Virus record (IMG/VR): IMGVR_UViG_3300030104_006133
Location: 1 to 26,251 of that record
Length of the DNA: 26,251 nt
From: a virus
Reading direction: 5' to 3' (one strand)
The position numbers and the translations under genes were made by a program. The notes under the pieces are model-generated. The model worked only from the letters and a program-made list of their open reading frames with translations, was not told the origin of the DNA and did not search any database. Positions 19,397-26,251 of the stretch are shown one piece after another; within the stretch, counting starts at the first letter, position 1; every line of letters starts with the position of its first letter.

Positions 19397-20724
19397 TAAA
19401 ACACCATTCTTGGAACGGCTACTGGAGGGGCTTTAACTTTTATCAAGTTACCCTCAACCGCTCTGATATAAGATTCTTCATATTGACGTGCCATCTCAGC
19501 CCAATATGATGTAGGGTCTGCGGCAGCCATTCTAAGTGCGACAAGTTGTCTTACTTTGTCATATAGGGGATGTAATAATTCTCCGTCTACTTCGACTGTA
19601 TCTGAATCAGCAGATACGCTAGAAAGCATGTCCCTTCCAACTATTCTGATTCTTCTTTTGTCAGGTAATATCTCAGAGAATCTCAACACTCCGCCGTCAC
19701 TAGCTCCTGCTACCGGAGGAACGTGTTCCCAGTTTCTTAGTTCTGTATATGGAATATCAGTCATTTCACTCTGACCTAATGTCATCCATACCTCATCAAC
19801 AAATACAGGTATTGCAGCCCCTGAAGATATACTTACCCCAACTGCTATAGATGTTGCTGTAGCACCTAAGTTGGCACTACCTTTTAAAAGTTCCCATCCT
19901 GTTCCGCTATGCGTTGCACTAAGGGCAGAACCTATATAAAGACTTACCCTAGATGCAGTCGTGCAATATACCCAAGCAGCAAGATTACATTCTTGCCCCT
20001 CTGTAGCTACAGCAGTATACGAACTAGATGTGGAATCGTAGGTTTGTAAAAGAGTTGTAACAACACTACTTGGAACTAATATCCTTGCAGAATTATCGCC
20101 ATATAATACGCCGTAGTTTTCCGGGTTAGTAGTTTCAGCTTCCTGATTTACACTTGCACCTGACCCGCTAATTGACCAGTTGTCACAAGATGTAGTGGTT
20201 GTCCAATCTTCAAAGTCACCATTTAACAGTAAGTTATCCCCTGATTCAGCAGTTCTTTTATTTCCTAGATAAACTCTGTCTATCCTTCGCATAGTAGATG
20301 GAAGAGTATATGTATGCTGTCTGTTACCTGTAATGATAGTTTCCAAATCCCTTACCAAAGCAATATCTGGAAACACCTGTTCACGGGCTTCGTTATATAA
20401 ACTCAATACATCACTCGGGTCTACAGCAGACAATTCATATGTAGCTCCACTAGAGTCTGCACTCCAGTTTGCACCTGCTGCTGTAAGGGTTCCTGACGAT
20501 GCAACGTAATCAGTTAATCTTCTGATTTGTCCTGAATTATTTTGTGATGTTACTTGAATAAACCATCTATTATTAAAATAATCATTTACGCTAAATCTCT
20601 TTGTTAAATTAGTATCAATGACAGATGCGTTAGAAGAAGACAAGTTTGTAGTTACGGTCCCTGTTACAAGACCCATAGGTCTCAATATATCTTGTCTCAT
20701 TGTTGAGAATGTAGTGGTCGGCAT
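19396..20724 (-). CDS. Tail/connector structural protein with CBM-like insertion (442 aa)
   Basis: The 442-residue protein begins MPTTTFSTMRQDILRPMG. A first part (1-150) ends in helical DPSDVLSLYNEAREQVFPDI. Residues about 150-165 read MRRIDRVYLGNKR. Residues 168-320 contain NLLLNGDFEDWT and further strands typical of the carbohydrate-binding beta-sandwich (CBM_4_9-like). After this the core resumes (ILPDKRRIRIVGRDML, then LYDKVRQLVALRMAAADPTS and a helix WAEMARQYEESYIRAVEG). The resumed helical end is like that of tail-completion or stopper-type proteins in podovirus-like phages. The insert could bind glycans. AAGGAAGG precedes the ATG. It overlaps the 880-residue gene by one base. Confidence 0.72.
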   Translation of the reverse strand: MPTTTFSTMRQDILRPMGLVTGTVTTNLSSSNASVIDTNLTKRFSVNDYFNNRWFIQVTSQNNSGQIRRLTDYVASSGTLTAAGANWSADSSGATYELSAVDPSDVLSLYNEAREQVFPDIALVRDLETIITGNRQHTYTLPSTMRRIDRVYLGNKRTAESGDNLLLNGDFEDWTTTTSCDNWSISGSGASVNQEAETTNPENYGVLYGDNSARILVPSSVVTTLLQTYDSTSSSYTAVATEGQECNLAAWVYCTTASRVSLYIGSALSATHSGTGWELLKGSANLGATATSIAVGVSISSGAAIPVFVDEVWMTLGQSEMTDIPYTELRNWEHVPPVAGASDGGVLRFSEILPDKRRIRIVGRDMLSSVSADSDTVEVDGELLHPLYDKVRQLVALRMAAADPTSYWAEMARQYEESYIRAVEGNLIKVKAPPVAVPRMVF

Positions 20725-20777
20725 TAAGCACCTTCCTTATATTTAATATTTCTATACCAATTACGTTGATAGAATTT

Positions 20778-21056
20778 TCAACTTACCCCTTTTGCTGTAC
20801 ACCAGTTATTAACTAATTCAGTTACTTCAGAATTAGATAGTTCAGTTTCATCAGCAATGTTGCTAACAGATGTTACGAATGGATATCTGGTGTGAATATC
20901 TAAAACTCTTGTTATCAAATCTGCCTGAGATATAGTTTCTCCGCCGCCAGAACCAACACCAATTAGGGTTGAGTCATCAACATCGCCCCAGTAACCGCCA
21001 TCGGATATATAGCTAGGAATTGCTTTGTTATCTAACGTATATTTAATGATTGCCAT
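20778..21056 (-). CDS. Hypothetical virion-region protein (92 aa)
   Basis: This 92-residue protein starts with a beta-like segment (MAIIKYTLDNKAIPSYISDG), has a Gly-rich turn (GVGSGGGE), and ends in helices (LSNSEVTELVNNWCTAKGVS). The start at 21054-21056 lies inside the end of the upstream gene (14-base overlap) with AGGAGT before it. It could be a small head-tail joining or tail component. The 53-base gap to the next gene, at 20725-20777, is the longest within the virion block. Confidence 0.65.
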   Translation of the reverse strand: MAIIKYTLDNKAIPSYISDGGYWGDVDDSTLIGVGSGGGETISQADLITRVLDIHTRYPFVTSVSNIADETELSNSEVTELVNNWCTAKGVS

Positions 21057-21867
21057 TTCGTGACTCCTCTAACTGAGGGACATATAAATAGTCATCTCTG
21101 ATGATTGCTTTTAATCCAATTCGATTCATAACTAATTTATGAGCGGAATAAAATTCATTTGCCATGTGGTCTAAAAACTCATAGAGATGTTCAACCGATG
21201 GCATTTTTCCCGTATCCATCATTTCGTTAACTTGCTGAATATAATCCCCAACAATTCTTTCGGCAGTCTGAAGATGTATTCCGTACTGTTCAAGGTATTC
21301 AGCATTTCCCTGTGTGATATGCCCTGTCAGCAACATATCTCTGTGTGACTGGCGAAATGCCTGCATAATATGATGTCTGACCTCATCGTCTTCTGCGTCT
21401 CTTTCAGTCCAGTTCTCAGGTATTCCATTAGATATGCGGATTTCTTCCATTGCATCTTGAAACGTAGCAATTTCCTTGATTGCTCCTTCAATATACATAG
21501 CTCCACGCTCTTGTTGATATCTTGCTTCTTGTATACGAATACGACTCATCTCTGTATCTTTAGCAAGCCACTCTTTAATACGAACGTCTAATTTAGCATT
21601 TTTAAAATACGCATCCTCAATAGCCAATCTTTTCTTTTCTATCTGCGAAAGACATTGACGCATCTGTCGGTAAGGACTCATGGTCAACATAGTAAGTGTC
21701 ATTAATTGGTTTGTGTGTTGAGTGTTACGTCTGCCAAGTGTTTTGTTTGCACGTTCAACTGGAACCATCTTCTCCCCAAAAATCTTGGAAATCTTTGCAG
21801 GAGTCATAGTTGAGAAATGCTTTGACATTCCTAATAAGGATTGTTCTATTTTAGCTAATGCATTCAT
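21043..21867 (-). CDS. Helical virion-region protein (274 aa)
   Basis: The 274-residue product is almost entirely helical and rich in Met, Gln, Glu and Arg. Repeated amphipathic stretches include MRQCLSQIEKKRLAIEDAYF and IRIQEARYQQERGAMYIEG. The end holds HMANEFYSAHKLVMNRIGL. There is no membrane segment. Such rod-like proteins in a virion operon are often scaffold, tail chaperone or internal ejection proteins, but no family is recognised. It overlaps the propeller gene upstream by an ATGA junction and the 92-residue gene downstream. Confidence 0.7.
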   Translation of the reverse strand: MNALAKIEQSLLGMSKHFSTMTPAKISKIFGEKMVPVERANKTLGRRNTQHTNQLMTLTMLTMSPYRQMRQCLSQIEKKRLAIEDAYFKNAKLDVRIKEWLAKDTEMSRIRIQEARYQQERGAMYIEGAIKEIATFQDAMEEIRISNGIPENWTERDAEDDEVRHHIMQAFRQSHRDMLLTGHITQGNAEYLEQYGIHLQTAERIVGDYIQQVNEMMDTGKMPSVEHLYEFLDHMANEFYSAHKLVMNRIGLKAIIRDDYLYVPQLEESRNGNH

Positions 21868-22862
21868 GACCCTGAAGCCCCTCCTCCGCCTGCTGCTGCA
21901 AACCTGTCATAAGATGAATCAGCTGTGGAGTTATTCGCTATGTTCAGGGTATCTAGCTGTCCGGTATTATGAACAGAGGTAGTTCCCCAGAACACAGAGC
22001 TTGAGTTGTGGTCTACTGTTGATGTTCTGTTTCGAATCGAACTGAGGTCGCCGCCGTCAGTAGCATCGCCTGTTGATGCTATGGTCATGTTGTCCATAGA
22101 ATCTAATGTAGCTGAAGCATTTTGCCCACCAACAACTACAGCTTTAGTTCCATTTGTAGCTATGTCAAAGGCGTTTCTTATACTTGTAAGGTCACCAAAA
22201 TCTGTGCCGTCATCAGTTGATGTTATGTTGAAATACTCTACGGTATTTACTAGACCGCTACTATTTGCACCTCCGGCAAAGAGCGCTCGTGAACTATTTC
22301 CACAACCACCTAAGTTAGAACCTGCGTGTAGGTTACCTCCAGTAGAAGCATTTCCAGTTGATGAAAAAGTTATATAGCCATATGAGGTAGAATCGCCACC
22401 ATTTCGTCCACCGACTCCATTAGAAAACACTCCTCTCGTGCCATTTGAACTTGCTCCATGAGCAGACCCGGTTGCATGTGTGTCTCCAAAATCTTGTGCG
22501 TCTCCTGTAGAAGCAGTAGTAATGTAATCTATCTGAGCTATATCACTACTGCCATCATTTCCTCCGTAAAAAACAATACGACCAGATGCTCCGGAAGACT
22601 CTGCACGACAGTACCACATTGTGTTACTGAGGTCCCCAAAGTCTTGTGCGTTGTTAAGACTTGCAATAGACACATAATCCATTACATTCACATAGGCGCT
22701 TCCGGTATAGCCTCCACCAAATATTCCTCGGTCACCTTGCCACGCATTTACAAGACTAGGCATATCCACGCCCATTATTTTTTCAATATCGGCTCTACTT
22801 ACGCCCATGAATTTCTCAATGTCAGCATCATCGACTGACATCAATTTTTCAATGTCAGCCAT
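21864..22862 (-). CDS. Six-bladed Kelch-like propeller virion protein (332 aa)
   Basis: The 332-residue protein has two repeat systems. Residues 2-34 contain three 11-residue units of the form ADIEKxMxVxx. The rest is six units of 48-50 residues starting near 45 (RGIF), 95 (RIVF), 143 (RGVF), 192 (RALF), 240 (KAVV) and 288 (SSVF). Typical contents are FGGG, a YITxASTGDA strand and DFGDL. The period and strand pattern fit a six-bladed beta-propeller of the Kelch/galactose-oxidase sort seen in marine phage tail appendages. A Gly-rich tail ends it. It would act as a receptor-binding or adhesin protein on the virion, with the short N-terminal repeat as a possible anchor. Confidence 0.78.
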   Translation of the reverse strand: MADIEKLMSVDDADIEKFMGVSRADIEKIMGVDMPSLVNAWQGDRGIFGGGYTGSAYVNVMDYVSIASLNNAQDFGDLSNTMWYCRAESSGASGRIVFYGGNDGSSDIAQIDYITTASTGDAQDFGDTHATGSAHGASSNGTRGVFSNGVGGRNGGDSTSYGYITFSSTGNASTGGNLHAGSNLGGCGNSSRALFAGGANSSGLVNTVEYFNITSTDDGTDFGDLTSIRNAFDIATNGTKAVVVGGQNASATLDSMDNMTIASTGDATDGGDLSSIRNRTSTVDHNSSSVFWGTTSVHNTGQLDTLNIANNSTADSSYDRFAAAGGGGASGS

Positions 22863-24001
22863 TATGCTATCTCTACCATCGCTAATTGAGGATTGAAAAG
22901 AATTTTGTCGCCGTGCATACCGATTCCCAGAATTTGTACAAACTCCCCGTCATCGGCAGGAGCAGTAGCATCTAAGGCTCCTGCAGCACTATCACTAACA
23001 TAAACTTCTCCACCTATGGTTAATGAAACAAAAGCAGAAGCGTCATGTGCAAATCCATACATCAAAAAATTACCTGATGCACCATTAGCAACGTCAGCAA
23101 TAGCCATAGCTACAGCAGGCATAGTACCTGCAGCATTTGCTCTAGCAGGAGCAACTTGGTTAGCTGTTCCTGTCATATATACAACCTGACCTTTTGTAAT
23201 GGTAGAACCAGTTGCGTTAGCAAAAGTTCCATAAATCCCGGTATACGCATCATCAGCGGGAGTGCTGTCTAGTACGATACCTTTACCGTCAGCTATAGTT
23301 ACATCATCACCGGCAGCTATAGTTCCAGTTGATACCGCTCCTGTAGTTGTAATAGTAGATGAGCCAGTATCAATATTTCCAAAACCTGACGTGATAGACC
23401 CTGAGTCTAATGCACCTGTAGTTACTATATTAGAACTACCTGCAGCCGGAGCTGCAGAGATATCTGATAATACTTCCGATGCACTTCTACCTTCTACTGT
23501 AGTTCCGTCAATTCTAAGAAAATCATCGTCAACTACACCTGCGGCAAATTGCGCTGTGTCATGTTGTGAAATTCCTTTAGCAATTTGTAGTTTGTTACTA
23601 GAGATTTCTAATCCACTATTTGTTGCTAAATCAACAGCAGTTGATGCTGTACCAGAACTATAGGAGACACTAATCCCATCGCCACCTGCTACGATAACAA
23701 TCCCTTTAGCACTAGCTGTACTGTCATCAGCAGATATAACAGAACTAGATGCAGTTAAACCTGTACCTGCAAGTAATGTTGCAAGAGCAGCTATAGTAGT
23801 TAATTGTTCTGTGCTACCATCACTATCTATGCTTGCTAGGGAATCTCCGTTTGTTGGAGTCACTGCAGATAATTCACTTAAATCAAGAGTTACGGTAACA
23901 GTGCCACTAGTGCCGCCGCCGGATAGCCCGACTCCGGCTGTAACGCCTTCAATGTCGCCTGTTCCGGGTTTTGATACTCCTGATGATAATACGCCTGCCA
24001 T
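22862..24001 (-). CDS. Tail-fibre-like repeat protein (379 aa)
   Basis: This 379-residue protein is Ser/Thr/Gly/Ala/Asp-rich with a long array of short beta strands (GVGLSGGGTSGTVTVTLDLS, TIAAGDDVTIADGKGIVL). This is typical of elongated trimeric phage fibres. The C-terminal 120 residues form a more compact domain: STITKGQVVYMTG, then AVAMAIADVANGASGNFLMY and GEVYVSDSAAGAL. I recall this end domain in many environmental phage fibre proteins. It overlaps the 102-residue gene upstream (TAATG) and the propeller gene downstream, suggesting these virion appendage proteins are made in step. Confidence 0.78.
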   Translation of the reverse strand: MAGVLSSGVSKPGTGDIEGVTAGVGLSGGGTSGTVTVTLDLSELSAVTPTNGDSLASIDSDGSTEQLTTIAALATLLAGTGLTASSSVISADDSTASAKGIVIVAGGDGISVSYSSGTASTAVDLATNSGLEISSNKLQIAKGISQHDTAQFAAGVVDDDFLRIDGTTVEGRSASEVLSDISAAPAAGSSNIVTTGALDSGSITSGFGNIDTGSSTITTTGAVSTGTIAAGDDVTIADGKGIVLDSTPADDAYTGIYGTFANATGSTITKGQVVYMTGTANQVAPARANAAGTMPAVAMAIADVANGASGNFLMYGFAHDASAFVSLTIGGEVYVSDSAAGALDATAPADDGEFVQILGIGMHGDKILFNPQLAMVEIA

Positions 24002-24309
24002 TAGTTCATACCTGGCACTTTGTTCCAGAATTCAAAGTCTATGGTTGCTGCATTAGAAGCATTTTCACGGATGACTTGAAATCCTGTAACTTCATCTCTC
24101 GATCTTAAAACGATAATATCGCCTGCCGCCCATTGCCTACCTTTAGTTGTAGTAGGTGCAGTTCCATCCCTTGTCTCAACAACAGGATTAGTCCTGACAT
24201 ACCCCTCTGCATAGTTAGCCTGATCGGGAACTGTCAAAGACGTTGCCGAATCAGTAACAGCATGAGTTACTAAAGAACTAGGAATAGGCGAAAAATTATT
24301 CTTAGCCAT
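24001..24309 (-). CDS. Small virion-region protein (102 aa)
   Basis: This 102-residue beta-rich protein has SIPSSLVTHAV-like polar strands (read NFSPIPSSLVTHAVTDSATS at 4-23), ending in a segment IDFEFWNKVPGMN. GAGGAAAAGG precedes the ATG. It overlaps the zinc-finger-like gene by 8 bases and the fibre gene by one. The size and position are compatible with a capsid decoration or head-completion protein. No family is recognised. Confidence 0.65.
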   Translation of the reverse strand: MAKNNFSPIPSSLVTHAVTDSATSLTVPDQANYAEGYVRTNPVVETRDGTAPTTTKGRQWAAGDIIVLRSRDEVTGFQVIRENASNAATIDFEFWNKVPGMN

Positions 24310-24874
24310 TACCTTTTCCTCTGTTCTGGTTATTGCCAGAACTTCTAGGAGCTTCCCGTTCAGCGAGCAATCTTATGGCTTCTGCCAGATTATCCTGACG
24401 TTCTAGTTCCCTTTGTTTTTCTTTTTGTATTTCGTCACCGTTAATGGTTGCCCATTCTCTACGGTGTCTTTTTTCCATATGTATTCTTAAATCATGAGAA
24501 GCTACGATGTTTGCTTTACGACATACAGGAAGTCCCATAGAGTTATATTTTTCTCTGTTGGGGTCATCTGCATGTAACATACATTTAATTTTGCCTTTGG
24601 AAGGTTCTAGGCCTTCAGGCTTTCTTGTAGTAAATGCGTATGTTCCGTCTTCATGAGTTTTCTGTAGTTGCTGTTCAAGCATGTTTCGGTTAACTGTGCT
24701 TCGGTCTCCTGTTCTTGTGTTGTAAACATAAACATAGCCGGCACTTCTTAACTCAGTTGCCGTCATCTGTATTCCGTTTGCATTACCAATAGGAGTTCCG
24801 ACTTTCATATTGCCCGGTTCTTCTGCCTGCTCTGCATCTCTTAACATTTCATGTACTGAAGGTTCGTCAGCCAT
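24302..24874 (-). CDS. C2H2-like zinc-finger protein in virion operon (190 aa)
   Basis: The 190-residue protein carries CMLHADD (C near 98) and, after about 19 residues, CRKANIVASHDLRIHMEKRH (residues about 118-137). This gives two cysteines and two spaced histidines in the style of a C2H2 zinc finger, with a longer loop between the cysteines than in classical fingers. The region before has ATELRSAGYVYVYNTRTGD. The C-terminal 50 residues are a charged coiled coil ending in a Gly/Asn-rich tail. I recall similar fingers in environmental phage proteins near capsid genes. Its role is unknown; binding of packaged DNA or of a portal complex is conceivable. Confidence 0.68.
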   Translation of the reverse strand: MADEPSVHEMLRDAEQAEEPGNMKVGTPIGNANGIQMTATELRSAGYVYVYNTRTGDRSTVNRNMLEQQLQKTHEDGTYAFTTRKPEGLEPSKGKIKCMLHADDPNREKYNSMGLPVCRKANIVASHDLRIHMEKRHRREWATINGDEIQKEKQRELERQDNLAEAIRLLAEREAPRSSGNNQNRGKGNG

Positions 24875-25293
24875 TACGTTCGCTCCTTTTTAAAGAGGGG
24901 GCCAAATGTACTTTGCCCTCTCTTCCACTTGTTTTTTTCTTCCACGTTGTCCCAGAAGATTTTGTTCCAGTCTCTGGGCTTAACTTCAGTTTTGGGTGGT
25001 GGTTTTAAATTCATATCCTGTGCTAGACGCATTGCTTCTTCCACCGTATATAGACTTTCACCTCCACCTTTACCGTCAGGTACACCACATATAAGTTGGA
25101 ACTGCTCACCGAAGAGTCTTGCATCTCCAATGTCTCGTTCCATCCTTACTTTCCGGTCACTTCTAATAACCGTTATTGCTTGGTACCTTCTCAGTCCTTT
25201 GGAATCAGGACCCATCCTATTCATCTCAGAGAGGTAATAGCACGGCTCATGACTCCAAAGTTCCGATGTGGCTAGTTCAACAAGTTTTGCCAC
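24874..25293 (-). CDS. Hypothetical virion-region protein (139 aa), GTG start
   Basis: The start is a GTG at 25291-25293 with AGGAGAGG about 6 bases upstream. The 139-residue product has a mixed first half (HEPCYYLSEMNRMGPDSKGL, then YQAITVIRSDRKVRMERDIG) and a Pro/Lys-rich second half (LKPPPKTEVKPRDW) ending in a basic tail. It lies 9 bases after the lectin-like virion gene. I do not recognise it. It could be a minor capsid or connector protein by location. Confidence 0.65.
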   Translation of the reverse strand: MAKLVELATSELWSHEPCYYLSEMNRMGPDSKGLRRYQAITVIRSDRKVRMERDIGDARLFGEQFQLICGVPDGKGGGESLYTVEEAMRLAQDMNLKPPPKTEVKPRDWNKIFWDNVEEKNKWKRGQSTFGPLFKKERT

Positions 25294-25302
25294 TTACCTC
25301 TC

Positions 25303-26052
25303 CTAAATGGTGAAGTCTCTAGCACTTCTTACATAGAAGTAATCAACATCCATGGTTAGTGCTGTAGTTGTTTTTGCTTCGACAACCAGGATTACTGCCA
25401 TATCAACTGATGTTGAAACAGCACCTGTTTTTGTCTGCTTTAGAACACCATCGATATACCATCGGCATGTTCCGTTCTCTGCAATTTCGAGTCTCAAAAT
25501 CTGAAACTCTCCTGCAGTAGCTACATCATCTGCATCTACGTTAGTAGAAGTGGTTTCACCTGTTGTGGTTCCACCGTTATAGATCATGTGCCAGTCTGTT
25601 GCGTCTGTTAGTTCTGAGCAAAATAAGAAACCTGCACCGTCAGATGCTGTAAGAGTTATAGTTGTGCCATTGCCGTGAAAGACATCATCTTCTAGAGAAA
25701 CGGTGTCTGTATTAACATCGCTTAGTCCGAAGAATACTTCTCTGTTAGCAACTGCAGGTAACCGAACTCTAGCTTCAGCAACTATGGTTCCCATGTTTCC
25801 TACGTCAAACATAGCTGCAGTAGTTACACCGGCTGCATGCTTGTCTTCGTTTGTGGTAATGAACTGTGCAACACCATTTACTCCGTCAGAGTCTAGTGAG
25901 ACTATCCCGGAGTCTGTTTCTGCAAGTCCGTCACCAATTACTCGTAGTGATCCGATATTTCCAAACGCATTAGTTAATGCGACAGGAATTTCTGCCCCTA
26001 CGAAATCTTCAAATATTTCAATTTGACCCTTTGGTCCTTGAACTGTAGCCAT
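25303..26052 (-). CDS. Lectin-like (concanavalin-fold) virion protein (249 aa)
   Basis: The 249-residue protein begins MATVQGPKGQIEIFEDFVGA and has a regular jelly-roll strand pattern: MGTIVAEARVRLPAV, VFFGLSDVN, GAGFLFCSELTD, EFQILRLEIAENGTCRWYID, GVLKQT, and VDMAVILVVEAKT near the end. This matches LamG/concanavalin-type sandwiches. I recall close relatives (with the EFQ/NILRLEI...WYVDG element) as abundant structural proteins close to the major capsid gene in environmental phages. It may be a capsid decoration or major structural protein. AAGGAAAAA lies before the ATG. The upstream HNH reading overlaps its first 35 bases. Confidence 0.75.
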   Translation of the reverse strand: MATVQGPKGQIEIFEDFVGAEIPVALTNAFGNIGSLRVIGDGLAETDSGIVSLDSDGVNGVAQFITTNEDKHAAGVTTAAMFDVGNMGTIVAEARVRLPAVANREVFFGLSDVNTDTVSLEDDVFHGNGTTITLTASDGAGFLFCSELTDATDWHMIYNGGTTTGETTSTNVDADDVATAGEFQILRLEIAENGTCRWYIDGVLKQTKTGAVSTSVDMAVILVVEAKTTTALTMDVDYFYVRSARDFTI

Positions 26053-26251
26053 TTGATTTTTCCTTCTGAAGCTCTAGCTCCAATTGCCTTATACGCTTCC
26101 TGTAGGGAGCGACTACTTCTGATATATTTCCTGTTTTACGAGGTACGGCGGCAAGGTTTTCAATCCTGTTATCCGCCATATCTCCATTCATGTTGTGTAC
26201 AACCCAACCTTTAGGAATGGGGCCATGCTTTTCAGACCACGCTTTCCTTCT
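26018..26251 (-). CDS. HNH endonuclease, C-terminal part (runs off right edge)
   Basis: The visible 77 codons begin RRKAWSEKHGPIPKGWVVHN and continue MNGDMADNRIENLAAVPRKT. The elements GPIPKGWVVHNMNGD, with its His and the Asp, and ADNRIENL are the core of the HNH_3 homing-type nuclease family. They are followed by a charged helix (RKRIRQLELELQKEK). The TGA lies at 26018-26020, inside the start of the next gene in another frame. In phages such genes are free-standing homing endonucleases, or HNH nucleases that assist terminase. Without the upstream neighbour the choice is open. The N-terminus lies outside the window. Confidence 0.75.
   Translation of the reverse strand, partial: RRKAWSEKHGPIPKGWVVHNMNGDMADNRIENLAAVPRKTGNISEVVAPYRKRIRQLELELQKEKSNGYSSRTKGSN

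Noticed and set aside
18408-23663. Long plus-strand Val/Pro/Ala-rich ORFs inside the tail and fibre genes
   Set aside because: They are complements of Ser/Thr/Gly/Ala repeats in the fibre proteins and have no ribosome sites.

Overview
The window is a piece of a temperate tailed bacteriophage (Caudoviricetes). It is moderately AT-rich and almost fully coding. The evidence is a small terminase, a tyrosine integrase with a recognisable attachment site, divergent repressor and Cro-like genes, a replication/recombination operon, and a long block of virion genes. Many genes overlap by ATGA or TAATG, as is typical of phage. Several small basic proteins and fibre or propeller proteins resemble families I know mainly from marine phage and metagenome contigs. 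The host cannot be fixed. Phage genes lie on both sides of the attachment site, so this looks like a free or circularly permuted phage genome (attP), not a prophage edge.

Layout. (1) 1-2026, minus strand: the small terminase subunit, then a 580-bp gap with hairpins and direct repeats, then five small genes. Four are complete and very basic, one carries an AT-hook-like sequence, and the fifth runs off the left edge. No large terminase is present. (2) 2091-4536, plus strand: a sigma70-type promoter drives genes of mostly unknown function, separated by repeated leaders and strong hairpins. The segment ends with a zinc-ribbon plus winged-helix protein that may be the excisionase. (3) 4542-4814: attP. 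A core identical in form to the 5' half of tRNA-Ile(GAU) is flanked by two pairs of 9-bp arm-type repeats. (4) 4857-8059, minus strand: repressor, a large XRE-type regulator and the integrase. (5) 8157-14363, plus strand: Cro-like protein, a second DNA-binding protein, a candidate recombination protein, a RecA-fold ATPase, a RusA-like resolvase, several zinc-ribbon proteins and a cytosine-5 DNA methyltransferase locus spread over two reading frames. (6) 26251-14436, minus strand: an HNH endonuclease fragment, a lectin-like virion protein, small connector-type proteins, fibre and beta-propeller proteins, large tail proteins, and a run of small membrane proteins that may serve lysis or superinfection exclusion. 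No endolysin was recognised.

How it works together. The divergent control region at 8.06-8.20 kb would choose between the repressor-HTH-integrase operon, read leftwards for lysogeny, and the early replication operon, read rightwards. Late genes are all on the minus strand and converge with the early operon near 14.4 kb. The least usual features are the dual-frame methyltransferase locus, the attP built on the 5' half of a tRNA gene, the tiny AT-hook-like peptides beside the terminase, and the structured leader in front of the XRE-type regulator.
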